Counted from the first letter of the stretch, positions 10,620-23,180 are shown. The stretch is 64,000 bases of DNA from Ectobius pallidus (GCA_964059195.1 CAXKWD010000006.1:4704530-4768529), one strand, 5' to 3'. Numbers and translations: made by a program. Notes: a model not told the origin generated them from the letters alone.

Positions 10620-12900
10620 TCGGTGTCGAGCGAATGTAACTGGTCTGGAACAAAGTAACGTGTCGAGAGTTACACCCACAGATATAGAGGAATAGATCGG
10701 CAGCGTGAGGGGAGGGACTGAAGCCAACGCGTTCGCTGCGTCGCCATATTGCGATCACCAACAATCTGACGAAAGGAAGGGAAGCGGGCGCGGGAATCAA
10801 ACAAGAAATACTTTTTAAAGCTTTTTTTTTTAAATTGGGATTTCACAATCCAGTAAATAAATTAATAAATACAGTTTTATTGTCATTCGGCCATTACAGC
10901 AGTAGACGTCACACTTATGTACTAACTTATAATAAACTCAGGTAAACTGATATAACAAAAGTGCCAAAGTGCATGTAGAACCTAATAGTCTTAAGTCTGT
11001 ATACAGAAGATGCTTCTATAGGATTAATGTTAATTTATAGTCACATATCTTTTACATTTTTTCAGCTTTGGCTGGTAAATTGGTGACTCGTCAATTTGAA
11101 TTTACTTGGTAAAGTTACAAACTAGGAATATTCTAGCTTCTTTTTCTCTCGAATCATATGCCCCCATGTTGGGGCGAAGGGCCTCAAAGTGGAGGTTTCT
11201 ATTTACCTATGTGAATTTTGTTACGCTTATTTTCCTAGAGAGGGCAGAGGGACAGGTGGTAAGCCCATCGCCTCTAAACACCCCTCCGGAAAATTTTAGC
11301 TTAGGCCTACACAATATTATTTGTAAATCACGATTAAAAATAAGGAAAATCTAATACTAATGTAATTATTTTTCTAATGCTATTAATGAGTGCTTGAAAA
11401 TGGGATGATTTCTTTTACTATTTTTTGAAGTGAAACTTCTTTAGACGCGATAGGAGTAAATCGAGAGCTAACCCAAAGTTGCATTATGGACAAAATCGTC
11501 ACGAAAATGTTACGCTCAAAATCGTCACGTAATTAGTGGGTCCATGACGGAACGGACTGTACAGAAAACAATCAACTCAATGATTAGGCTTATCCAAATT
11601 TTAAAAATCCAAAATTTAAAAATCTAAAAATCCAACATTTAAAAATTAAAAAATGCATAAATAAAAAAACAAAGATCCAAAATTTAAATAATCCAAAATT
11701 CCTAAATTAAAAAATCCAAAATTTAAAAAATTAAAATTAAAATATGGAAAATCCAAAATTTAAAAATCTAAAATGGAAAACTCGGAAATCCAAAATTAAA
11801 AAATCCAAAAAATAAAAATGATCCATTTTTTTAAAATAAAAAATTCTCAATTAAAAAATTAAAAGATAAAAAATTTAAAAATTCCAAAAATCTAAAATTA
11901 AAAAGTCCAAAAACGCAATATTAAAAAGCCCAACAATCCAAAATTGAAAAAACTAATAATCCAAAATTGAAAAAATAAAAAAATAAAAACAAGTTTCACT
12001 TCTGTCGCGTGGCGTTCCACGCACACTTTTTTTTATTTATTATAATTATATGTTAACCTCATATTCAAGGAATTCTCTGATTGAGTAATATGTTCTTTGC
12101 AAAACCAGGTTTTAATTTTAATTTTGAATTGTCTGCTATTTAATGCTTTTGTTTCGTTTGAAATTTTATTGTATGTTTTAAGCCCATGTAGCCTATTGTG
12201 AGGGTTAATCTATGGGAACAGAATTTTAACAACTCGGTTTCTGGTGTTGTGTTCGCAAGTATGTTGTGTGTTGTATTGGTCAAAATTAATGTGTAGATGA
12301 GTTAGAAGCTCTAGTAAATATATTGAAGGAAATGTTAATTCTTGAGTTTTGTTATGTTAATATTTATAGATCTCTAAAGAGTGGCCTGTATGATTCCCTA
12401 TATGATGAATGGGTCATAATTCGTATGTTTTTTAAAATTATTTTTAAGATGCTTTCTCATTCGCTGCAGTTTCCCCAGACAATATTCCGTAAACCAGTAT
12501 TGAATGAAAATAGCTGTAATAGACCCAGTTTAAGCTATAGTAATTTGGTCAGCTTATAATTGAATGTTAATTTGACCTCAAATGTAGTGGTATAGTACGT
12601 ATTTGAAATTGCAGGGATTCCCAAACAACCCTGTGGTTCACCATTTCACTATAAATTCGGGATTATGTAGGAAGAAAAACAATTTTCCGTAATGAATACG
12701 TGGTACTTAAGCGGACACGATGGTGATACCAATATGGCGTCGGCTCTGCTTCCCTTGCCCCTCTTCACCCCTGACTCGGCTTCACTGCCACCTGCAGTTA
12801 AGGATACGGCGCTGCCGATCTATTCCTCTATATCTGTGGTTACACCCGTTACATTATTTTCACCTGCTCCAGGTACACGGACCCGTTACTGTTATTTCCA
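10620..12900. repeat. Inverted repeat arms inside the hAT-like element
   Basis: The arm 10620-10790 matches 12720-12900 in reverse complement, sharing GCTGCCGATCTATTCCTCTA and an ATATGGCG block. The arms are about 75-80% alike by eye and enclose about 1.9 kb, including the T-rich MITE. This may be an older foldback element into which the MITE inserted. Confidence 0.5.
11430..12030 (-). mobile_element. T-rich MITE family T, copy 1
   Basis: In its own orientation (minus) it starts GTGTGCGTGGAACGCCACGC, a near-palindrome, then ACAGAAGTGAAACTT. A long array of degenerate TTTTGGATTTTT units follows, then a unique end containing AATCATTGAGTTGATTG, TTCGTGACGATTTTG, CTCGATTTAC and AAGAAGTTTCACTT. 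The motif GAAGTGAAACTT recurs inverted near both ends. Matching copies lie at 17525-18135 and 42530-43110. No coding capacity. Confidence 0.75.
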
Positions 12901-13191
12901 CCTGCTCCAGTTACTCTGACCTGTTACAATTAATTCTAATATTTCTGTTACAAGTGTTTTATCCGTGACTTTCGCCTCGTTCCGTTACATCTGTTACTTC
13001 CAATATTTGAAAAACAAAAATAATTTAAAAAAAAATAAAAATAATAACAAATTAAAGTATTAAAAATAACAAAAAATAAGAATAAAAAATAACAAAATAT
13101 TAAAAAAAAAATAACAAAATAAACTTAAAAAGTTCTTTTCTTAATTATTAATGGGCGTAAAGAGTTCATGCATAGAATTCATGCTGTCTGC

Positions 13192-13740
13192 GAGTAAGGG
13201 CTTGCTCACTCACATTAACGTTTGCCCACTTCCAGATGAGCTAGAAACTTTAAATTTGGTACACATATAGCTTTTAGGCTCTAAACCACAGGAAAATTCC
13301 AAAAAGTAATTTTTTAAATTTTTAGCCCTAAAAACCTCCGAAAAAGGGCTCGCTCACTTCGAGATGAGCTAGGAACTTGAAATTTGGTACACATATAGCT
13401 ATTAGGCTGTAAACTACAGGAAAATTCCAAAAAGTGTTTTTTTTTTATTTTTAGCTCTAAAAACTCCCGAAAAAGGGCTCGCTCACTGACATTACTGTTT
13501 GCCCACTTCCAGAAGAGCTAGAAACTTGAAATTTGGTACACATGTAGCTTTTAGGCTGCAAACCATAGGAAAATTCCAAAAAAGTAATTTTTAAAAATGT
13601 TTAGCCCTATAACCCCCGAAAAAGGGCTCGCTCACTGACATGAATGCTTGCCCACTTCCAGATGAGCTAGAAACTAGAAATTTGGTATACTTATATCTTT
13701 TAGGCTGTAAACCACAGGAAAAGTGCAAAAAGTTTATTTT
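13192..13740. repeat. Tandem repeat, about 4 units of 128-149 bp
   Basis: The string AAAGGGCTCGCTCACT recurs at about 13343, 13471 and 13620, with a first variant (AAGGGCTTGCTCACTCAC) near 13197. Each unit also contains GAGCTAGAAACTTGAAATTT, TTTTAGGCTGTAAACCA and GGAAAATTCCAAAAAGT. One unit lacks about 20 bp. No frame is preserved across units. Confidence 0.85.
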
Positions 13741-14105
13741 CATGACGATAATCGATGTTTTTTTTACATCGATGGGATACAACTGATGTTTTTGCTACAT
13801 CGATGTTTCTCCCCGACATGGATGTTTTTGTAACAAAAAGAAGATTAATAGGCTACCTTGGTTCTACGATATAATTTTATTTACAGGAGCTTAATTTCCC
13901 AAAACATTGATTTTTTACATCGATTGTTTTCATGGAAATACTTCTGTTTATTTATGAATTTTGCCTAATTTTCTGATACCATGGCCTATTTTAAATATAC
14001 ATCGATGTTTTTTGTCTAAATACATCGATGTTTTCAGGCCGATATTATCGTCATATCGATGGTTATCTCCGATTTTAACCTCGATATTTTAACTATCGAT
14101 TATCA
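13741..14105. repeat. Cluster of ATCGATG motifs
   Basis: At least eight copies of ATCGATG or ATCGATT with short T runs occur here, several forming the palindrome ACATCGATGT, close to the right end of the hAT-like element. They could be extra binding sites for a transposase. Confidence 0.55.
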
Positions 14106-14379
14106 TCCCTAATTGAAAGCTTAATTTTACAACTGTTTTTTATTTCGGGGGGTCCCTCCCTAGAGCCCCAGCCTTGCCTACGTCCATAACCGTTCTGGGG
14201 GGGGGGGAGATAAAGGGCATTCCCCTACAAGTGGGAAGTGATCTGGCGATTAACTACGTAATATACAAGAAAAGTAACAGGTAACGGTTATAAATAACAG
14301 TTACTTTCGTGTAACTGTAACAGTAATGTAACTGTTCCAAAAAAAGTAACAGATTCCCATCTCTAACAGAGTGGTGCAC

Positions 14380-14475
14380 ATCACACGGAGGAAAGAATAC
14401 ATGGAGATGCCCTGAGACCGCAAGCGTGAAGCCAACTGTCCGAGCGTTTGGCCCTTAAGGGGGCGTGTCACTGTT
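14380..14475 (-). repeat. Short dispersed repeat shared with 22.43 kb
   Basis: CACGGAGGAAAGAATACA and CCCTTAAGGGGGCGTG found here recur inverted at 22425-22525. It lies just outside the right hAT target duplication. Confidence 0.5.
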
Positions 14476-14800
14476 TCACGTGTTTATGTTTATAGCTTGC
14501 ACGGATAGCGTGGTTACTCGTCTTTGTTTACAGCAGCATATAAGAAGTTGCTGGTAAACCACCGGGGTCGTATTCTGTAACTCCACCAACGCTCTCAACT
14601 ACGATTACACCAATGTTACTAGAAAAAGTTATTCTGTAACTATTGGCAAATACTCTCAATAAGTAATACCGTCCACTCCCTGTCTTTTTCCGGGACACGC
14701 TACTACTAGCGCCGCCAGTGAGCAGGAATGGGCAGCTGATATAGTTAACGTTTGTCTGTTGTGTTTTGTGTACGAAAATATAATATAAATTCTAGTAAAA

Positions 14801-16167
14801 CAGGGGTGCCCACGGGGGGGTGGGTTAAGACGCAGACTGCGTCATTGAAATTTCTGGGGGGGGGGAATATTATCGTGTTATGAATTTTCTGGCCGGGGGT
14901 TGAAAATTGTTGGCAAAATTAGAGTTTTATATGTTAAAAATAAAAACGGCCAAGTTCTATAACTTCAAAAAGTCTCTTTTTCAATTCTTTATAAAGATAA
15001 AGATGAAGAATTTCGACAGCCATGGGCGTACCCGGGGGGGGGGCCAAGGAAAAAATGTATATTATTAATTATTATCGTCAGGTGTTTTTCTTTTAAGACA
15101 ATTATTTTAATTGCAGAAGTTTTACCAAATCGACAACATGGAAGCAGAATCCACAGTGGATTAGGAAAGGGGGGTTCAGACCCCCAAGAGTCAAAACCTA
15201 AAATTCTATATTTGTATTTAAAAAATATATTTATTTAATTAAACAAGATTTGTTGGTGTGTCAAATATGATATAACAGTTATTTTCTTTTCATAACATAA
15301 TGAGTAGGCCTATTATGTCCACTGTTCCATGTGCTATTCACTTTTCTTATAAATAGTAATATGTATTATAATTTAGGTAACAATTTCATGTTTAAGTTGC
15401 CATGTCTTAGAGTATAGTAAACAAATTTGCTAACTAGTTTTTCAGTGCTAAAATAGCGTAAACAAGTTCAACATTTAAAAATTTCCCGGGGGTGGACACC
15501 CGACTTAGGTAACATTTTCTTGTTTACATTGGCATGTCTTAGAGTATGGTAAACAAATTTCCTAACTAGTTTTTTAGTGCTAAAATAGCGTAAAATGTGA
15601 TTTTCATTAATTCAATATTTTAAAAATTTCCGGGGCTGGACCCCCCACCTAGGTAATGATTTCTTATGTACATTGAAATGTCTTAGAGTATGGTAAACAA
15701 ATTTCATAACTAGTTTTCAGTGCTAAAATAGCGTAAAATGTGATTTTCATTAGTTCAATATTTAAAAATTTCCCGGGGTGGACATCCGACTTGGGTAACA
15801 TTTTCTTGTTTACATTGGCATGTCTTAGAGTATGGTAAACAAATTTCTTAACTAGTTTTTGAGTGCTAAAATGGCATAAAATGTGATTTTCATTAATTCA
15901 ACATTTAAAAATTTTCTGGGATGGACCCCCGACCCCTTTTTTGGGGGGTATTCCAAACCCCCCCGGCACTTCCGACCCTCCCCGCAATTATTTTCTGGCT
16001 ACTTATTATATTATTAATATAAAATACAATATGGCCCAAGAAGTTAAAGCGACAAAAAATAAATTAATTAAAAAAATTGCCCCCCTAGAAATTATCATAT
16101 GGGCGCCCTTGTCGACAGGCAATTGGGTTGGGGGTGAGCAATGAAGTTTTGGGGGTGGGCACCCCTG
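14801..16167. mobile_element. hAT-like non-autonomous element with internal satellite
   Basis: It begins CAGGGGTGCCCAC and ends GTGGGCACCCCTG, a perfect 13-bp inverted repeat starting CAGGGGTG as in many hAT elements. AGTAAAA is repeated on each side (14794-14800 and 16168-16174), 7 bp rather than the canonical 8. The interior has G and C homopolymer runs and four tandem units at 15375-15933. No transposase. Confidence 0.75.
15375..15933. repeat. Four tandem units of about 142 bp
   Basis: Units start at 15375, 15507, 15651 and 15793 (132, 144, 142 and about 141 bp). Each contains GTCTTAGAGTATGGTAAACA, TAACTAGTTTTT, GTGCTAAAATAGCGTAAA and ends in a C/G-rich GGTGGACACCCGAC block. Unit 1 lacks about 12 bp. 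Confidence 0.9.
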
Positions 16168-16488
16168 AGTAAAATAATAAATACAACATAGGCCTAAAGA
16201 AAATGTCCGGTTATGTAGGTGGCATGATATGTGCTGTCTATGGTTGAAATAATTATTTTGAGAGTGAAATAAGTAAAATCGTTAATTAGAGTGTGTACAA
16301 GACTGATTCATTCAGATGTTCATTGGCTTACCATCCGAATTGTTTTACATGTAAAAATTTCAAATTAAAAAAAAAAGTATATATTGTAGAAAGTATCTTG
16401 CAAATCATATGAATTAAAATTTAAAGCTGATTTTCACGAAAATGTATTAAAGTGAAACAATTAGTTTTAATACTTATTAAAACAAAGT

Positions 16489-17516
16489 AGCCAAATCAGA
16501 ACCCATTGAACAAACAAATGGAGTATTACAAGGAGATCCCCTGAGCCCACTGCTGTTCTTGATTGCCACTGCTGAGATACCGAAGACAGTGGCCACCGAA
16601 GAGGTAAAACTCTATGCATACGCAGACGACATGGTGTTAGTGTCACCAAAGACAGAAAATTTACAGAAGGCCTTCAATAAATTAACGGAATGGATAGATA
16701 AAAATGATCTAGCCCTAAATGACACCAAAACAGTGCAACTAACCTTCAGAAAAGGAGGAAAATCAGCAGCTACGGACACCATCTGGTACAGAGAGAGAGC
16801 GCTAAAAAAAGTATCGCACTACAAATATTTGGGTATCACAATGCAGACAAGCGGTACTGTGTACACAAAACACATACTGGAACGAACAGCAGCAGCAACC
16901 ATAGCAACAAACAGCATAAAAAATCTGCACAGAATTTCACTAGAGACCGCTATGAAACTATTCAAACTGAAAATAACACCGATTGTGACTTATGGGCTGG
17001 ATATAATCTGGGATCACCTGACTGTCAAAAACCTTGAAGACCTCGAGAAAACCAAAGCATCGTTCCTGAAGAGAGCACTAAGTCTATCAAGGTATACGCC
17101 CTCACGCCTGGTGTATGTACTTGCAGGGCAATCATTCTTCATAGAAGATCTCCGGCACCAGCTGCTACTGCCATCCACAGAAGCCTACACAAACTTACTA
17201 CACAAACGAAACAAGAAGGCAAATGAAATATGGCCTGAATTCTACACCACAGATGCCATGCTCAACAGAGAGTGGACACGGGCGAATTATGACCTGCGAC
17301 ATATGATGACACGAATGGCCATCCACGGATTCCATCATCTCATCTGCAGGAATGAGAGATATCACCAATCAGAAGAGCAGTGTATCTGCTTGCTTTGCGA
17401 CAATAGCTGTGACAGATATCATGTGCTAAACTGTGCTAAACGGTCCATTTCTCTGACCAGCTTCTGTGGAAGCTAAAACACTAACAAATGCACATTGTGC
17501 GCTATCCCTATTATTA
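16489..17516 (+). pseudogene. 5'-truncated R1/I-like LINE insertion
   Basis: The frame from about 16489 to the TAA at 17474-17476 encodes the RT palm onward: TNGVLQGDPLSPLLF, YAYADDMVLVSP, LTFRKGGKSA, KYLGITMQTSGT, the thumb and a terminal Cys-His motif CICLLCDNSCDRYHVLNC. It is 5'-truncated just before the PQG-type box and has no visible stop inside. It is flanked by a perfect 15-bp target duplication TTATTAAAACAAAGT (16474-16488 and 17517-17531) and ends in (ATT)n. It is the same family as the larger insertion at 28819-30462. Insertion was at the edge of the T-rich MITE that follows. Confidence 0.9.
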
Positions 17517-17524
17517 TTATTAAA

Positions 17525-18135
17525 ACAAAGTGTGTGTGGAACGCCATGCGGCAGAAGTGAAACTTTTTTTTTATTTTTTCAATTTTGGATTATTGGATTT
17601 TTCAAATTTTGGATTGTTGGACTTTTTAATATTGGGTTTTTGGACTTTTTAGATTTTGGATTTTTTAAATTTCTGACCTTTTTATCCTTTAATTTTGGAT
17701 TTTTACATTTTTTTACATTTTAGATCATTGAATTTTTTTAGTTTTGTATTTTTTAATTTTTAATTTTGGATTTTTTTATTTTTATATTTTAGAATTTTAT
17801 AATTTTGGATATTAAGATTTTTTAATTTTTAATTTTTTAAATTTTGGACTTATTAATTTTGGTTCTTTGAATTTTTTGATTTTGAAATTTTAGATTATTT
17901 AAATGTTGGATCTTTGATTTTTTTATTTTTTGTATATTTTAATTTTGGATTTTTTAACTTTTTAAATTTTGGATTTTTTAATTTTTAATTTTTGGGCTTT
18001 TTCAGTTTTGGATAAGCCTAATCATTGAGTTGATTGTTTTTTGTGCAGTCCGTTCCGTCACACCTCACTAATTTCGTGACGATTTTGAGCGTTACACAAG
18101 CTCTCGATTTACCCCTACCGCGGCTAAAGAAGTTT
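17525..18135 (+). mobile_element. T-rich MITE family T, copy 2
   Basis: Same order as copy 1: GTGTGTGGAACGCCATGCGG, GCAGAAGTGAAAC, an array of TTTTGGATTTTT-like units (17580-18012), then GATAAGCCTAATCATTGAG, TTCGTGACGATTTTGAGCG, CTCGATTTACCCC and AAGAAGTTTTACTT. It lies in the old repeat P. Confidence 0.8.
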
Positions 18136-18559
18136 TACTTAAAAAATTAGCGTTATCGTCATTTAATTAAGTTAGTTTAGCGGTAGTGTAAATTGTGTTA
18201 TTTCCCGACCTAATTCCTGCATTATCAAGCACAAAAATAAGTTACTGTGTCATCAGGACTTTGAAAAACAAATTTATTTCTGCAGCTATATAGGTTCATT
18301 AAGTAGCTTCTGAGACTGCTGCCCATTCCCACTCAACAGATGGCACCTCTGTGCTAGTGGACAGTTTGAACAAAGGGAATAGAGTAGAGTGGGCGGTATT
18401 CTTATTGAGAGTATTTGCTATTGGTGTCAAGAATCGATCTTGAAATCACACCAATATATTGCTGGAAATATTGGTGACACACCGACGGCTCCAAACCCCT
18501 CGGTGAGCTCAACAACAACTCGAAAGTACCAAAATATCGCAAAATTTGCAGAAATATCG

Positions 18560-21500
18560 ACATATTTGTGATACAATGGCCGCTTATATCCTAATTGGGC
18601 GACTTCGTGATGGTGTCAATAGCTATATTTTCGTAATAACAGAGAAGGTACAGTATATATCCATTAATGAATAGATTCTTAGTATTTGTTAATATGTTTT
18701 TATCAATATAAAAACTAAATACATAATTTTATTTTGCAACAAGCATGTTTGAGGTTATGTTTGCATAATTCCACATAATATTAATTATTTTACTTTATCT
18801 TGTTTCAGATTTGGAATTGTAATCCATGTGATCTGCATTAAAGAGTGGACAACATAATATGCACCAATAATAAGCTTAACGAACACTTATGGGTGTCACC
18901 TCTATGTAGGCCTAAATTTTTTAATGTAGTGTAAAATTTTGTTCAGTTCATTCGAAAGAACAGTGCACAAGTAGGTCATTTGCAATTGAGAAAAACATCC
19001 CACTCAAGCAATGCTTCAAGTAGTGAGATGTTGTTGGCTTTTTGTAATTTTCAGGAAATAATGACGAAGACTGTGCTTATTAGACTGAGCAAAGTGCCAT
19101 GAACTCATGATACATATAATAGTTTTTTTTTGTACCAAAGTTTACTTTGTAAGTGTGTGTGTACTATATCACTCAGCAAAATATGATGTACATTGTCCTT
19201 ACTTTTAAATATACTGGTAGCCTATATAGCGTTTACTAGTTTATAAAACTTGTCACACTTAGAGAAGCATCTGTTTTTAAGTGCACAAAAAATATGCCTC
19301 CCTGCCAATATAGCCTATTGTAATTGAAAATATTATTTAAATCTAGCTACAATATTGGCTGTTACCAATTTTTTGTCTAATTTAAACCATCTATTTTATT
19401 CCCTCTAATTCCTTTTATAATAATATGAGCTATATTGTATCTCGTGATTTTCCGTCAAGTGGGTGTGGCTTATACTATGTAAGTTGAAATGCATGTTGAA
19501 TTTTCAGAGCCATTTTCCCATAACTTGATATTTTCAACACAAAAGGCACAATATCTCTTAAAGTAATGGTCCAAATTGCATGAAACTTTGCACACCCATA
19601 GTTTTTTGTGTGTTCTAGAGGATAAACCTAAATAATCTGATGTATTTGCAACACAAGATTATTTCACTTGTGAACATGATGTGAAAAAATTCGTAATAAT
19701 TTTATATTGAAATTTTAAAATGCCTGAAAATTGTATCAGGCATACCACAGTATAAATTGATGGTTTATCCTCGAGATTATAGTGTCAGCTGTGAATAAAA
19801 AAAAAATATTACACCAATCAGATTGACTTTTGCATGAAATCATGTTACTTAGGCTTAATCGCATGCTGAAAAATAAATATAAAATAATTTTCTAATATCA
19901 ACCTTCATATTTGTGACACTGTAATAATTTTTATGCTCATTTCAACCCCCAAATGTATACTTCTAATGTCCAAAATTTCTTTTTATTATTGCAAATAGTG
20001 TTGAAGATATCGAACAGTTACTGCAATGCCTGCTTGGGCATGGTCTCTTAGTGTATGAGCCCCTTAAGACACTTTTTCAGTGATATTATGGTGTTATTTA
20101 AATTAATATATAATTATGAACAACTATGAGGCCAATTGTAATGTTTCAAAGTACTGTGTAAATTAAATACTAATGAATTCATTTTAAGTTAACCTAAAAC
20201 GCAATTAATTTATTTCAAGGGTTTTATAAATGTCATAAAAGCAGTAGGCAAGATAAGATACTTTTATTTGCTTAAACTTTACTATTTGCTTTATCTATAT
20301 AAAAATAATTTTATAATTGGCTTGTGTTCTATAAATTAAGTAAAAACTCCTACTGAATAATTTTTTTACTTTCTCTGCCTGTACCATAGGTAATACAGAT
20401 AAAGGAAGTATTGTTTTCGACCCCAACTTTGAAGTTGAGTTTTTAGCCCAAATACACATTTTGAGGTATTCTGAATCCCCAAATACTATTTTCGGAAACA
20501 TGTCTGTGTGGAAGTGTGTCAACAGCCTAGCTCCAGAATGGAAAATCGTAAGAATTTTTTTTTGTATTTGGGTTGGGTACCTTCTGAAGATGTGACACAA
20601 GGATTGGCGACAAGTTTCTCTTATTTTTAAAGGGACTTCACATGAAAAAATGTTCGTTTTTCGCGATTTTATCGATTTGTTTAAATTTTGCACATGGGTC
20701 GCTTATAACTTACTTGGACTTAAAACTTTATTTGAAACTTTTTTCGAAGAAATTCTCTTTAGGGTAGTTATAAGCCACCCACTCTGAATACGTGCTAAAA
20801 GTTTTATTTGAAATATTTTTTCGAAGAAAATCTCTAAAGTGTAGTCTTTATCAGAATGTGAAGTGAGAAAAATGTATTGTGCATGCTTAAAGTAAAGAAA
20901 GTTATGAGAGTACAATAAATATATTTTATTTGGGTTGTGTATCCTTCGGGGATGTGATGTGTTAAGGACATTCTCTTTATTTATACAACCAATTTACATT
21001 ACAAGAATGTCATACACAATAATTATATTATACTGAGAGACTAACTTTTATTTGAACAGAGATTGGAAAGTTCATTCCTTTCACTGAGTATGAATCCAGC
21101 AACATTTTGTTAAAATGAGTATTCTGAAAAGGGCTACATCTTACTTTCTGTTAATCGTTAAAATGAATACTTTCACACAAACAAGGTAAATAAATAAACA
21201 GGTGCATGTTGAACTCACCAAACTGAAGTCAGGCAACGAGTGGTTTGAGTGTATTGGTGTCATTGTTTTTCATTTCTATTTCATTGTGTGTTACATTAGT
21301 TTACTATTTTGAAGAGTTATGAACAAAATGTTTAATGTTAAAAAAAGTAAGAGCCTAAAAGCCGCCCCTTCAAATCTGCCGCCCTAGGCGTCTGCCTAGG
21401 CTTAAATGCGGCACTGCGATGGGGATATATTATATAGGCCTATAGATCTATGAAGAAGAGAGAATTTTTATCTCCGAAAAGTCATCTTTAGATTACCGGC

Positions 21501-22420
21501 ACAGTTATGAATATTCAGAAAGAAACAAGCTTGGTATCGTGAAATTCATTAACAGATTAGACTGAATTAGGCCTAAATATATTTAAAGTAGTTCTGTGAA
21601 TTGAGGTTGTGTGTTTCACTGGTGAATTTGGTGGGCATTTTTTGTCTTATTTTTAATTCAATAATAGAACAGACTGAAGTAGGTCTATCTAATATATTTC
21701 CGATATATTTAGAGTTCCGATAGTTTGACTAATCATTTAGTCTTATTTTATTTAATACTTTGAATAGAAAAATCATAGTAGGCCTAACATAAACTATTGT
21801 ATCTCCGAAATTCATGTTGTTTAGGCCTAAGTGGTTAAGTGATGTACATAAAGACAAAACTAGACAATTAGATAAGTTTCATGTAGAGAATTTAGATTTA
21901 GATTTATTAGCCTAATGTAAGAGGTTTACATGGCTTTGTCAAGTACATGAGTTGAACAATTTGTACAAAATAAATGTTAGGTACATTATACTTAATTTCT
22001 AGGTAATGAATTTTGACAAGTACATATTGAACAATATTGAAGAAATTAAATTTAAGGTAAACAAAAATACTTAAATTCTATGCTATGAACTTACCTTAAA
22101 AATTAATAATTTTGTAAAATTAAGGTACTGAAAATAATCCATTTTTGGGATGAATGAATATGGGTATAATTGCTAAGCATAATTTACTTGTATTTTACAC
22201 TAGGCTGCTAATGTCAATGACTCGCACATGTCAAGTTGCTCATTTGAAAGTTACATTTTTGGCTCTTCTGAGATAGGTTAATGCTTACTACCGGGATTAT
22301 TATGATGTCAGAGTATGTAGTTAATATATGAAATTGGGATATTACATATTTTCCCTACCGTTACGTTGTTATAACCCGTGAAACTTCGGAGTATTTGTGT
22401 GCTATTATATATAGCAAGCC
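18560..22420. other. Intergenic, no gene recognised
   Basis: No conserved coding frame. At 20550-20960 there are internal direct repeats: TTATTTGAAA plus TTTTTTCGAAGAAA recurs 77 bp apart (20727 and 20804), and a TATTTGGGTTG plus GATGTGA block recurs at about 20561 and 20928. A stretch near 19500-19800 has the texture of a transposon terminal repeat but no partner was found. Confidence 0.4.
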
Positions 22421-22424
22421 TCCT

Positions 22425-22525
22425 TTTTGGTCCCTTAAGGGGGCGTGGTCATTGGCTTCATCTGTTTCCCATACAACACCGCAAGCACGGCGTCTCCGTG
22501 TATTCTTTCCTCCGTGGCACATCAG
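22425..22525 (+). repeat. Short dispersed repeat shared with 14.4 kb
   Basis: GGTCCCTTAAGGGGGCGTG and GTGTATTCTTTCCTCCGTGG match 14380-14475 in reverse complement. Confidence 0.5.
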
Positions 22526-22629
22526 TCGGAATACCACAACAAGAGATCGAAAACTAGAGAAGTGGGAAGCTTGCCCACATCGTTGAATAGTATAGAATGC
22601 GCACAATGTGCATATAGGAGATTAGTTCA

Positions 22630-22674
22630 AATAATAATAATAATAATAATAATAACATTAATAACAACCACACC

Positions 22675-22715
<41 letters not shown>
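22630..22715. repeat. (AAT)n microsatellite
   Basis: Two AAT runs separated by a short degenerate part, next to a LINE fragment. Confidence 0.9.
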
Positions 22716-22718
<3 letters not shown>

Positions 22719-22990
22719 TGGATATTAAGGAAATCCTAGGCCCTAAGTTCCATAACAACAAACTAATCCACGTCAGAAACGAAACGCTCAACCAAAAGAC
22801 TGAAAAACTCTCCGACACAATGAGGGAAAGAAGAATTGATTTTTATGGATACATCCTCACAGAATGCACCCAAATAGTCTGATCAAAAAAATCTTTGAAT
22901 ATTTCCGCAACAAAATGACCAAACCAAATTGGTTTAACGAAACGGACGACTTAAAAGAAATCAAAATCGCAGAAGCCAGTGGCGGCCTCT
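22716..22990 (+). pseudogene. LINE C-terminal fragment, degenerate
   Basis: Conceptual translation gives RERRIDFYGYI and, after a frame change near 22870, IFEYFRNKMTKPNWFNE. This resembles the tail found after the RT domain of many arthropod non-LTR elements (an R-R-x-x-F-Y-G-H-I block, then a Tyr/Phe-rich helix). Too short to classify. Confidence 0.5.
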
Positions 22991-23180
22991 GTTCATGTTG
23001 CAGTGTTGCACAACGACCAGTTTTTAATGTAAAGAATATTTAGATTTTCTTATTATAGTGCTGCATATGCCTACTTTAAACTACTTCGAAATCGTCTTTG
23101 TGATAGGTTCTTATCGACTGAAAACATGCTACACCTGATATTTGACAATTTTAAATCATTTATACATGTAAATTCGCGTT

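Larger units (their letters stand above)
9332..14365. mobile_element. hAT-like transposon, 5.03 kb, with 8-bp TSD
   Basis: The ends read TAGAGATGGGGAAT (9332) and, inverted, TAGAGATGGGAATC (14365). Both are flanked by the perfect 8-bp duplication ACAGAGTG (9324-9331 and 14366-14373), the target-site size of hAT elements. Both subterminal regions (about 9351-9427 and 14270-14350) are packed with GTAAC/GTTAC motifs, as expected for transposase-binding repeats. No transposase frame is recognisable inside. Instead it holds other repeats: a SINE head, a diverged repeat shared with 35.3 kb, a T-rich MITE, an inverted repeat pair, and two tandem-repeat blocks. It is therefore non-autonomous or badly decayed. 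Confidence 0.7.
14560..18560. mobile_element. Old repeat P, split by three later insertions
   Basis: Ends resemble each other in inverted orientation: GGCAAATACTCTCAATAAG near 14643 against TATTGAGAGTATTTGC near 18400. Internal segments (16180-16470 and 18140-18400) match, in reverse order and orientation, an uninterrupted second copy at 32640-33130. Between those segments lie a hAT-like element, a LINE and a T-rich MITE that the second copy lacks. A further end fragment is at 38430-38530. No coding frame survives. Confidence 0.6.

Noticed and set aside
13192..15933. Tandem arrays as CRISPR-like structures
   Set aside because: Units are 130-150 bp and contiguous, without short repeats separated by unique spacers; the DNA is eukaryotic.
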